From Rhabditoides inermis (taxonomy: Eukaryota > Nematoda > Chromadorea > Rhabditida > Rhabditidae): a stretch of DNA of 64,000 nt. Shown here piece after piece: positions 1 through 9,394 of this stretch. The first letter of the stretch is position 1; each line of letters opens with the position of its first letter. Below the pieces are notes generated by a model, which was given only the letters and a program-made list of their open reading frames with translations, made no database searches and had not been told where the DNA came from. The position numbers were made by a program, and so were the translations under genes. The stretch spans positions 1,447,501 to 1,511,500 of the forward strand of contig CAWZYM010000369.1 of assembly GCA_963966185.1 (NCBI GenBank), written 5' to 3'.

Positions 1-3000
1 GAGTTGCCTGAAAATGTTAACGAAGAAAATTGAACTTGTGAAAATTTAGTAATACCTCGTTTCAGTTTGAACTGCATTCTCCATGCGGACTGCGCATGGA
101 AGAAGCACAACTCGACAGACGTGCGAGGGAACATGATCCTAGTTGCGTTCATCATAGCCACCTCCATGTCTTAATAAACCATTTTAACAACTACCTCTCT
201 GTTTCTCTTGCCTCTCTCTGACTCTCTTTTTTATCATATCTCTCATTTCTCTCTCCCATCCCTTGTTACCCACCAATCGCCAGACTCTGGAATCCCTCCC
301 ACGCCGAGCCGAGTAGAAGACGCAGAATGGACCAAACCACTACATAGGCTCGAGTCGAATGTGAACTAAACGAATGAAAACTCATATGATAAAGGTTCAA
401 CTTACCTCATCAACACTACGAGTCCTTCTGATGCTGGTTCGCCCTCCTCGTGGCTCCTGATGCGGTACACCTGTTCTGTGTCTGCCGCCCGCGACGCATA
501 CGATCCGTCGCCAACAGCCTTCTTGGATCGGCCCAGCTTGTTCAACCCATCATTAGTTGCCGCAACCAAACATCGGAGCGCAGGGTCCAGTAGGTCTAGT
601 CCACAATAATGAATATACCGCTCGCCTAAAACGTATATTCCAATCATCTCACCAAAAAAAACGCACCTGTAGAGTTCAGACGATGTCGATCCAACTCCAC
701 TTCTCCTCTGTTTTCTTTCACTGCGACACGTGGTGGAGCGCTCTTCATGCGACGAATACTTAACAAAATGGATAGGTCTGAGTCACCTTCCATCAACCTA
801 CTTGCGCAGCACGCTTTCCCTGCTAGCGAACATTCGGTAGTACGACCCGGCTCTCTGCTCGAAAGCCGTCATGCAGCACTCAACAGAGACACCACAGGCA
901 GCAATCGCCGACACCTCTTCCAGAGCGTAGCGATACTACAAATATTAAAAAAATAATCAATTAAAAAATTGAAAACTGACCGAGTACTCAAGAAGCGTTC
1001 TCTCCTCCGCTCCACTGCACTCTGTGTGGTGCCTGAGAAACTGAACTTTCTTGACCCCTTCGATTCCGTTCTCGAAATCCTTCCATTGCAGCCGAAATCG
1101 CCCCTCACACGTGTTGCTGGTGCAGTGCCAGTAAAGGAACTGATCACTAAAACACATTGTTGATAATCGACACCAATCACATCACCCACCTGTTTCCCGT
1201 GTGTTGACGCGTCTCCGTCCTGTATACCTTTCCATTCAAGTAGAGTCGAACACGTCGCGCCTTCGAATAAACCCTGAACAAATTTATTATTATTTTGCAT
1301 CTTTCGCATCGCGCATTTCGCATCATCTTCATTATTGTTGAGCAAGGTGAGGAATAGATCATCGGTAACGCAATCATCGACATTCATTCTTCGACTCTAC
1401 ATCCTCGTTGCTAAACTGTGTTTCTCCCAGCACTGTGTTTTGACAGTAACAATTTGAATCCCAATAGAAAAATGACATTACGTACCAATAGAGTCTGTCG
1501 CGAGAGGGTGCATGCGGAAGGGGGAACACATGCATCCGGACATGGTCGTCGATTCGCGTGTCTGCAAAACGGACCAAAGTTGTAATCATAATTGAAATTC
1601 TAGCATACCTATGCCCGGCCTCCTCGCTGGGTTGTCATCGGTGAGTCCCCCTTCTCCCTTCACTTCATCCTCCCCTTCATCCGGCTTTCGCTCGTCTTCA
1701 TCACAGTTCTCAGCAGATGGATCCTATAAAGTGTTGAAAGATATCACCAGAAAAAAACTGACTACAAAGCACTCACCGGTTCCTCCGCAGCAGCCAACTG
1801 GTGTTCATAAGAACATTCATCTTCATCGCGGGCCTGGAAATCTTCTTCCTGGGGTAACACTGGGAGACCAGCTCTCTCCAAATCATTATAGACGTGCCGT
1901 AGCACTTCTTCCTTGGTGTATATCTGAAATATTAAAGGTACACATACTTATCCCATTGCATGCATTTACCTTTGGTTCATACTCAACAGCTTTCCATTCC
2001 CATGCTTCCTCTCCACGAGTCGCAGCGGGCAGGGCGCGTTCACGAGCCTTGGTAGTGTTACTGCCAGGCTGAACGAGAACTAACATGAAACAATAACATA
2101 AGGTTTTCACAAACCTTCAGTGCGACCGTCGACGCGCAACCCTCCTTGTTCAGCCTCCCTCGAAGTGTCGCACCAGCAACACCTGCCTGTTCAGCGACAT
2201 AGTTCAAAAGTTTCGCTCGAGCATGAGATCGCATCTTCTCAACGTCCATCAATATCGTCATCCTTGAAATTAGTGCAAAATATTAATTAGTATCGTCCAC
2301 AACCCACTTTTTGGCAATTGCCATGTGACCCGGGCTTAAACACTTCCTCTTGTTAGAGGAAGTGTTGCAGGCCCGAAACTGTTCGATGAGAAGCTCGAAT
2401 GCCGGAGACATTGGAGGAGACAGAGATGAGGACTAAAACAAACAATTAATAAAAATAAAGATTGAAAGTCGCACTTGTTTCGGTAGTGCATCGACAGGAG
2501 GGCCGGCGGCGGCGGGCGGCATCTGCGGCTCGCTCCCATTGTCCAGAGAGCCCGAGTGCTGCATCTCCGTCGTACACGACTGCGCGCCCTAAAACAATCA
2601 ATACGTTTCAAAAAAAAACGAGAAAAAACCACCTTGAACTCCTTGTCCACGTTCATGTCCATGCAGGGTACGTCGGCCGACTCATCCACTGATCTGCCAG
2701 ACACGCCAACACACTATAACAAACAATCAATAAAAATGATCATTCAAAGTCGCACCTGATCGAGGGGTTCGCCGGGAGGGTGAGTGACGGGCGGCTCCTG
2801 TGTGCTGTTCCCATTGTCCAGAGAGCCCGAGTGCTGCATCTCCGTCGTACACGACTGCGCGCCCTAAAACAATCAATACGTTTCAAAAAAAAACGAGAAA
2901 AAACCACCTTGAACTCCTTGTCCACGTTCATGTCCATGCAGGGTACGTCGGCCGACTCGTCCACTGATCTGCCAGACACGCCAACACACTATAACAAACA

Positions 3001-4649
3001 ATCAATAAAAATGATCATTCAAAGTCGCACCTGATCGAGGGGTTCGCCGGGAGGGTGAGTGACGGGCGGCTCCTGTGTGCTGTTCCCATTGTCCAGAGAG
3101 CCCGAGTGCTGCATCTCCGTCGTACACGACTGCGCGCCCTAAAACAATCAATACGTTTCAAAAAAAAACGAGAAAAAACCACCTTGAACTCCTTGTCCAC
3201 GTTCATGTCCATGCAGGGTACGTCGGCCGACTCGTCCACTGATCTGCCAGACACGCCAACACACTATAACAAACAATCAATAAAAATGATCATTCAAAGT
3301 CGCACCTGATCGAGGGGTTCGCCGGGAGGGTGAGTGACGGGCGGCTCCTGTGTGCTGTTCCCATTGTCCAGAGAGCCCGAGTGCTGCATCTCCGTCGTAC
3401 ACGACTGCGCGCCCTAAAACAATCAATACGTTTCAAAAAAAACGAGAAAAAACACCTTGAACTCCTTGTCCACGTTCATGTCCATGCAGGGTACGTCGGC
3501 CGACTCGTCCACTGATCTGCCAGACACGCCAACACACTATAACAAACAATCAATAAAAATGATCATTCAAAGTCGCACCTGATCGAGGGGTTCGCCGGGA
3601 GGGTGAGTGACGGGCGGCTCCTGTGTGCTGTTCCCATTGTCCAGAGAGCCCGAGTGCTGCATCTCCGTCGTACACGACTGCGCGCCCTAAAACAATCAAT
3701 ACGTTTCAAAAAAAAACGAGAAAAAACCACCTTGAACTCCTTGTCCACGTTCATGTCCATGCAGGGTACGTCGGCCGACTCGTCCACTGATCTGCCAGAC
3801 ACGCCAACACACTATAACAAACAATCAATAAAAATGATCATTCAAAGTCGCACCTGATCGAGGGGTTCGCCGGGAGGGTGAGTGACGGGCGGCTCCTGTG
3901 TGCTGCTCATCTCAAGGTCCATGTTGACCACGTGCTGCGGGTCTATACAACTCGTCTCCGCACCCTAAAACAATCAATAAATTAAAAAATCCCGCCTACT
4001 TACATATAAGAATATTCATGTAATTCGAATCTGATATAACGAGTGTAACACTATCCAAGTTAAAAGCACTTACCTTTACTTTATCGGCTCCTCCAATGAT
4101 GGTGTATGTCTTGTTGTACTTGCTAGCAACATCGAATCCAGTGTTGACCTTCACCTATATTTGTGAGAATATTTATTATAACGAATTTTCTTGTCCCACC
4201 TGTTCGGCAGGCACAACAGAAGAGAACGCCCACGGAACCTGAAGCAAATGTTAATGATGATCAGATACAACGAATCTTACTTGAACATCGTCCTCGAGTG
4301 GTGGCGTGTACGTTGTTGAACTACCAGTGAGAAGGTCTCCATTAGGAATATACTGAATAAAGATTTCGAAATTATGACAATATTATAACAACATGTTTCT
4401 CACCTGGTCGAGAACCGCTGCCACCTCGTAGTCTGCAAGCGACTCTCCGACATTTTCTGCCTGCTCCTTCTCCCTGGACGAACTCCTTTTGATCGTGCGA
4501 CTGCGCTTCTTCTGAGGAGGAGCGCGTTGACCAAACTAAAACAATACAGTGAACGTTTGCAAAAACAGAATTGCCAGTAAAAATTACAAAATACATACTT
4601 GATCTGGAGCTTTTCGGAGCCGTGTGCTGCGCCGTAGGCTGTCAGCCAT
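1..4649 (-). CDS. Mutator-like (MULE) transposase gene with FLYWCH-type zinc finger, partial at left edge
   Basis: The ATG at 4649 lies directly behind an acceptor (CATTGTAG), as at a trans-splice site. I read 28 exons: 4599-4649, 4404-4535, 4281-4352, 4200-4238, 4074-4154, 3854-3964, five A/B exon pairs down to 2475, then 2308-2432, 2115-2262, 1970-2068, 1777-1923, 1609-1723, 1482-1561, 1190-1396, 981-1139, 802-935, 667-758, 406-625, 274-365 and 56-169. Every junction agrees in phase, giving at least 1056 codons. N-terminus: basic (MADSLRRSTRLRK, later PPQKKRSRTIKR), then the 63-residue repeats, then an acidic stretch. FLYWCH-like finger: FLYWHC-x4-C ... RHHTEC in 981-1139. MULE core: DGSYASRAADTEQVYRI (first catalytic Asp), VVLMRSS...YVVVW, then DMEVAMMNATRIMFP and CFFHAQSAWR (second Asp and the C/H motif). 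The third acidic residue lies outside the window. Family knowledge: FLYWCH fingers commonly precede MULE transposases. Long N-terminal extension is unusual. Exon 1482-1561 and the 43-bp intron 759-801 are the least certain joins. Confidence 0.85.
2475..3964 (-). repeat. Tandem exon-pair array inside the MULE gene (unit about 275 bp, 63 codons)
   Basis: Five copies of exon A (81 bp, begins CVGVSGRSVDESADVPC) alternate with exon B (108 bp, begins GAQSCTTEMQHSG) at a 275-bp period (one unit 273 bp). Exon A copies end at 3811, 3537, 3263, 2988 and 2713. Introns of 44 bp and about 42 bp are copied with the exons. Both exons are phase 0, so each unit adds 63 residues in frame. A divergent B-type exon opens the array (3854-3964) and another closes it (2475-2588, Pro/Ala-rich end). 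The inner units are almost identical, including introns, which implies recent amplification or gene conversion. Confidence 0.9.
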
Positions 4650-4789
4650 CTACAATGAAGAAATAATAATTACCTTGTTCAACATCACATTAATATCGAG
4701 ATATTAGAATGATCAATTAGCAAGTTTAACATTCCAAAAAACAATCAGCTAACAAAACAAATTGTCTACGTCACATGTTCAATCCGGTC

Positions 4790-5100
4790 ACACATTTTCT
4801 ATTTATCAGCATTGAGTCACAAATATAATATTTTGAGAATGGAGAGAGAGATAGCTGGACACGCAGATTGTCCATCGCTGTTTCATTTCAATACGCGGTG
4901 TGTCCGTCTGGTTTTTGAGTGGACACATGAATTGTCCGTCTAATTTTTCCAAAATACGTCGTGTGTCCAAAAGAGATATACGTGCTGTGTCCGTCAATTT
5001 CATCTCATTTTCGTAAAACACATCGGTTGTCCGTCTCATTTTTGGAAGAGAGAAGTCTATTCAAAAGGCAAATACGTGGTGGGTCCGGAAGGGCATATCG
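4790..5100. repeat. Degenerate tandem array built on a (T)GTCCGTC core
   Basis: Between the MULE gene start and the next minus-strand exon there are repeated blocks of about 40-50 bp, of the form ATACGnnGTGTGTCCGTCTnATTTTT. The core GTCC(G/A)TC recurs near 4871, 4902, 4938, 4998 and 5028, with further GTGTCC or GTGGACAC variants. No ORF explains it. It may be decayed transposon terminal sequence or a regulatory array. Confidence 0.55.
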
Positions 5101-5141
5101 CTACAAAAAGTCATATCTATGAACAAAAAAAGACAACTCAC

Positions 5142-5265
5142 GGATGTCGTTGCTTTTGTACTTCTGTACAACGGCAGAGACGGAGACCTGGCTGGCGTCG
5201 CTCACCCCACACATCAATAGCAGAACGAGAGGGACACTGAACGGAGAAAACAATTTTGACCTCAT
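5142..5265 (-). CDS. Signal-peptide exon, paralogue of the secreted-protein gene in the 4.66-kb blocks
   Basis: ATG at 5265 opens MRSKLFSPFSVPLVLLLMCG, a basic n-region followed by a hydrophobic core. The exon then continues to ...VVQKYKSNDI and a GTGAGT donor at 5141 in phase 1. The exon at 35624-35730 has the same plan: VPLLFILLSFVGG, then AIAQKYKIHDI and a phase-1 GTGAGT donor. These are homologous exons. I found no convincing downstream exons here, so this is probably a 5' fragment. The sequence CCGTTCAG before VPL could also serve as an acceptor, in which case MRSKLFSPF is intronic. Confidence 0.6.
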
Positions 5266-5315
5266 TGGCTTTTTTACTGAATGCTCTGAATGAACAGTTT
5301 GCCTTTTTGATGTAG

Positions 5316-5322
5316 CTTTATA
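5316..5322 (-). promoter_or_regulatory. TATAAAG box upstream of the signal-peptide exon
   Basis: On the minus strand GTGTATAAAGC lies about 50 bp before the ATG at 5265. An equivalent TATAAAG precedes the paralogous gene at 36180-36186, which supports a shared promoter type. Confidence 0.5.
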
Positions 5323-5326
5323 CACT

Positions 5327-6657
5327 TGAATTGTGATGAGTATCATGGACGACTCGTGGACGACAGCGGTGCAGAAGGCGGCCAAGGCAGCCATCCCTGC
5401 GTGAAGAAAAAAAATCTTCTCCGCGGCGATGTAGCTGGGAAAGAAGAACAACATCATGAAGGAGTACAGGCAGCTGAAGAGGAAAATGCACGACATCAAG
5501 AGGGAGGGAGATGGAGTGGATGGAGAGGAGCAACCGGTTCGAGGAGGCGTGGGAGAGGAAAGACGGAAAGTGGAGCAGGACGACGCCCATCATCTCAGAT
5601 GGCGCGTCACTCCTCACAGAAGATGCGGGGCGGGTCACTTTGATCGCCTACTCAACCAGCCGCGCCCGTCTGCCCCCGCCCTGCAACATACACCGCGGCC
5701 GGACTACAACTGCCGGACCGACCCCAGCATGGAGGAGCTGCGAAACTGTTTGAAGAAGCTGGGAAGGCAGCCGGCAACGACGACATCACCCCCGGCGATG
5801 CTAAAGGCGCTGCCCCTATCTGCTGTCGAAGAACTGCATGAGCTGATCCCCAGAATTTGGGAGAGAAAGGAGATCCCGGATTCGTGGAGGAACGCCACCA
5901 TCATTCCTCTGTTCGAGAAGGCCAGCCAGACGGACCCTGCCAACTCCCGTGTCATCTCTCTGATCCGCGTGTGTTACAAGGTGGTGGAACGGCTGCTGCT
6001 GCAGAGGATCGTGAAGCACAGGGAGAAGACGGCGAGAGATGAACAACATGGCTTCCACCCCGGCCGATCGATCACTGATGCAATCTTCGCGCTCAGAAGA
6101 ATCGTCGAGATGCGCGTACTTCACAAGTAGCCGACGCACATCATCTTCGTCGACTTCAGGGCCGCATTCGACAGTCCGAGATCGTCTCTTCGAAGCTGTG
6201 CGCGCTGACGGAATGCCGCAGCCACTCGTCGACCTTTTCCGAAACTTGTACAGCCACACGACTGCGTCGGTCCGCACCCCCTGTTGACCGACTACGCAGT
6301 TCGACGTCAGGACGGGAGGGGAGTGCGCCAAGGATCCGTCTGCGGTCCGCTCCTGTTCAACTACGTCATCGACGACGTCATGCGGCGTATGGTGGAGTAA
6401 TGTGGTGGAGGAGTCGAGTTGTACCCATTCGCGAGACTAGTCACCGACCTCGACTACGCCGACGACATCGCGCCCAACTGCAAATCAGCCTGAGAGACGA
6501 GGAGTTCCGAGCTGCGTGGCAACATAGCCGTGCGGGCTATCTGGAGCGCAGGACCGCAGCAAGTGGTCGTCACTGGTTTCAGCGATTTAGCCTGCTAATA
6601 AGGACGTCACCGTCAAGACAATGTCAAGCCGATAAGTGAGTGAGTGAGTGAGTGAGT
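5327..6657 (+). pseudogene. Decayed non-LTR retrotransposon (reverse transcriptase remnant) with GTGA-repeat tail
   Basis: An open frame at 5456-6127 encodes reverse transcriptase sequence: IPDSWRNATIIPLFEK, then HGFHPGRSITDAIFALRR. A stop (TAG, 6128-6130) follows, and the same frame continues with THIIFVDFRAAFDS. In other frames come VRQGSVCGPLLFNYVIDD (about 6325) and LDYADDIA (about 6450), which are the RT block before the catalytic site and the YADD box. The order of motifs is that of a LINE RT, and the stop and frameshifts show it is dead. The 3' end runs into (GTGA)n at 6633-6657, a typical LINE tail. No endonuclease is visible, so it is 5' truncated. Confidence 0.85.
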
Positions 6658-6689
6658 ATCATAATAGATGCTCTGTCCGACAGCTACGC

Positions 6690-6880
6690 GACGTCGGCAG
6701 CTGCATTCCAGCCGCTGTCCGCCACCCATGCGGAGTCACAAAGTAGCCGGTGCTGAGCATCCACGTGCGCCCCAGCGTCTGTTCAACGTCGTCGACGTGA
6801 TGCGACGCATAGTGGAGTGGAGAAGTGGAGTAGTCGACTTGTACGCTCCGACTCTCAGGCCGGAAGAGTACTTTTGAGTC
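6690..6880 (+). pseudogene. Second LINE RT fragment, 3' piece
   Basis: CTGTTCAACGTCGTCGACGT at about 6780 and the following GATGCGACGCATAGTGGAG match the region at about 6353-6400 of the preceding LINE (CTGTTCAACTACGTCATCG...). This looks like a small piece of a related element. It contains no open frame. Confidence 0.5.
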
Positions 6881-6899
6881 GACTCAGTCAGACACAAGT

Positions 6900-7475
6900 G
6901 GCGGTTTTAAAGCACCGGTGGCGGGGAGTGGCGAAGCAGTAGCGGTTTTAGGGAAATAGGATGAGTGTTCGACAGAGAAATCGCCAGACCATCTGGGGTT
7001 GAGCAATTGACGTCGGTTGAACAGCGCCAACTTCTTCCTCTTTTTCCTCGTCCTTCGCGTTGTCGTATCCTAACATTACGTCCATCATCAACGTCATGCA
7101 TTATCATCAACGTCATGCATAATGAATCACTATTGATTGTCGTGTTCTCTCGTATGAGATGCCCTCGAGCTACGACGTAGTTTAGCAACGGCAGCGGGTG
7201 GTGGATGGACTTCAGCGCAGACACTCGTTCACATTCTCTTCCGCCTCGGCTACAATGATCGAGCAGGCGTTCACGTTTCAGACGGTCCTGGATATGGCAT
7301 CGACCCGGAAGACGAGGCTTCCTCCTCGATCATCTCGGTCATTGACATCAGTGACACACAAAATCAAAACGAAATTATAAATTATTCACGTTTTTCGTTT
7401 CCCGTCGAACACATATTCACAAAACCGCCACTGCCCCGCCACCGCCACCACCGCCATCGGTGCTCCAAAACCGCC
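6900..7475. mobile_element. Non-autonomous TIR element (MITE), about 576 bp
   Basis: The left end GGCGGTTTTAAAGCACCG (6900) is matched by an inverted right end, CGGTGCTCCAAAACCGCC (7458-7475). The similarity extends inward through GC-rich GGTGGCGGGG / CCCCGCCACC. No convincing protein is encoded, and the target duplication is unclear because AAAACCGCC recurs just outside the right end. A short direct repeat (ATCATCAACGTCATGCAT, twice near 7090-7122) lies inside. Confidence 0.65.
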
Positions 7476-7479
7476 GCAA

Positions 7480-8265
7480 AACCGCCCCCTCTCGCTTAGG
7501 AAGACCCTCACGTGGTGAGTGAAGGAGGGGTCAATAGGATACACTGATCAAAAACTCCGGGTTAGTGAAATTGCAGAAACAGGAGCACGAGTAAAACAAC
7601 ACTCCTCGCAGCATGAAGTGCATCTTGCGGGATCCAAATGTTAGCGCCAGAATCACTAAAGTCGCAATCAGAATCTTCTCCGTCTGCCTCTCGCTTCAAA
7701 TGGTCAGAGACGCAGAGAGTACTAGAAATGAGATGGCAGGCCGCGTCGCGTACTCAACGTTGACGCACTGCGGCGGCTGGGCGCCTGGTCAAGGGCGAAT
7801 ACACATAGTCTGACTATAGCTCGAAATTAAATAATTTTCGACACTGCTGTGGGTATCACAAAAAGCCACACATTTTGGTTATCGATAGATATCGATTGAT
7901 TATCGACTAATACATATTGAGTCAATGCCGTGGTTTACAATAGCATCTCCATTCATTAGAAATGCAAATGATGGGATACTCACTTGTTAGCCTGATGTGT
8001 TACGTGACATTACCATGTTTTTCTGAGTGAAAATTCGGAATACACTTTTTATATTAGGCTTTACTCGAATGACCATCGACAAACACTAAAATTATCACTT
8101 AGAAAAGTACTAGACTTACTCCACCATCATCGAGTGAGAAGGACAACAGTATTTGGGGTTCAGATTTGTATCGATCGATTTCAGAGTTTTTTCTAGGTTT
8201 TTCGTGGTGGAGAAACAGTTATTCAAAATAGAGAAGCGCTGTGCAGCTGCCGTTTGCTAGAAGCT
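7480..8265. other. No supportable gene
   Basis: Short ORFs only. I see no splice-consistent exon chain, RNA gene or clear repeat. A short ATCGAT-rich stretch lies near 7880. Confidence 0.5.
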
Positions 8266-8269
8266 ACCC

Positions 8270-8470
8270 TTGAATGACATGGATTGGGTACCTGAGGAGG
8301 CCGACCCGGCCGGGTCGAAAGGGGCCGCCGCCCGCGAGTCGCATCGTCGGAAGAATGGCACTAGGGAAGATTGGAAATGACGGGTGGAGAGAAATGAGGG
8401 TATGCAAATCACTCGTTGCGCGACGAATGCCGCTCATAAACACGTGCTTGCACGTCAAAGTATCAAAGTA
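8270..8470. repeat. Dispersed repeat of about 190 bp shared with every 4.66-kb block
   Basis: From GGTACCTGAGGAGGC through the GGGTATGCAAATCACTCGTT region to CACGTCAAAGTATCAAAG, this segment is almost identical to 36461-36656 (also 57541 and 62200). Differences are scattered substitutions plus a short insertion before the last part. GC content is well above the flanks. No preserved reading frame is evident. It could be a SINE or a structural RNA. Confidence 0.7.
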
Positions 8471-8936
8471 CAAAAACAGAGTGAAAGGTACTCGATGATA
8501 GCGACACATCTGAAATCAAATAACAACGATATTTAGTTCTACGCACTCTCTCCATGAGAGCCGAACTATCTACCCCCCCCCCCCCTGTTGTTTAAGAAAA
8601 AAACGTCTTAGATCGAGCTGGAAATGTATGTGCAGAGTGATGTCATGAATTCACTGAAATGAGTGTGTTAATTCGGTCCTGATATTTGATATATTTATAA
8701 TGCCTATAAATAAATGAAAATCGCTCCTATGAAGTCAAACTGAGTAAGTGAAAAAACTTTTCAAAAAAAACGGATGAAAATTTAAAAAAATCCTCGACTT
8801 TAATTAACATTTTGAAATACTAATAAAATGGAACAAGCTCCTACTTAATTTTGTAAATTAAAAATAGTTGGTGATAATTGATTATTGTTGTGTAATTTGT
8901 TCATACACTCCGTGAAATCGCATATTTCACACTACA
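8471..8936. other. AT-rich spacer with a poly-C run
   Basis: There is no gene. A run of 14 C lies at about 8573-8586, followed by AT-rich sequence. Confidence 0.5.
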
Positions 8937-9244
8937 AGATTGTGCCACTGACAAAACTGCGCTACTAGCACGCGGGTAAGACGCCGGTAAGGCCGGTTTG
9001 CTACTAGCGCGCCGGTAAAACGCCGCTAAGAAGCGGTTAGCAATATGTTTGTACGTATGACGGTAAAGGCTGGTAAAACGCGGGTAAAACGCCGCTAAGA
9101 TGCCGTTTGTGATTTCACTTCGCATTGTTGTCATAACCGATTTTCAAAACGAACGAACGGATTTGAAACGTTGGTTGTGCTAGCGCCCCTTTCTTTTACT
9201 GTTGTTTTTGTGTCATTTAAGGTACTTTGTTGCTGAAATCTGGC

Positions 9245-9296
9245 ATATCAGTACACGTGACGTCACAGGTGCATGACGTCATGTGTACTGATGATA
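9245..9296. promoter_or_regulatory. Palindrome with two TGACGTCA (CRE-type) sites
   Basis: The arms ATCAGTACACGTGACGTCA and TGACGTCATGTGTACTGAT form a near-perfect inverted repeat around an 8-bp loop. Each arm holds the full 8-bp cAMP-response-element consensus. Function is inferred only from the motif. Confidence 0.45.
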
Positions 9297-9394
9297 TACT
9301 GTTGTCGTTCGTTTCTTTTCATTTGCATTTACATCATTTTTGGCGTCACGCGGATATTTTCGAATCATTCTGCGATTTCATGTTTCATTGGGAC

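Noticed and set aside
2475..3964. CRISPR-like or satellite array
   Set aside because: The units are 275 bp, contain exons with splice sites and keep the reading frame; this is a gene-internal exon repeat in a eukaryote.
4404..4535. Chromodomain start (YEVAAVLDQ) in the MULE N-terminus
   Set aside because: Only the first few residues resemble a chromodomain; the following exons do not fit.
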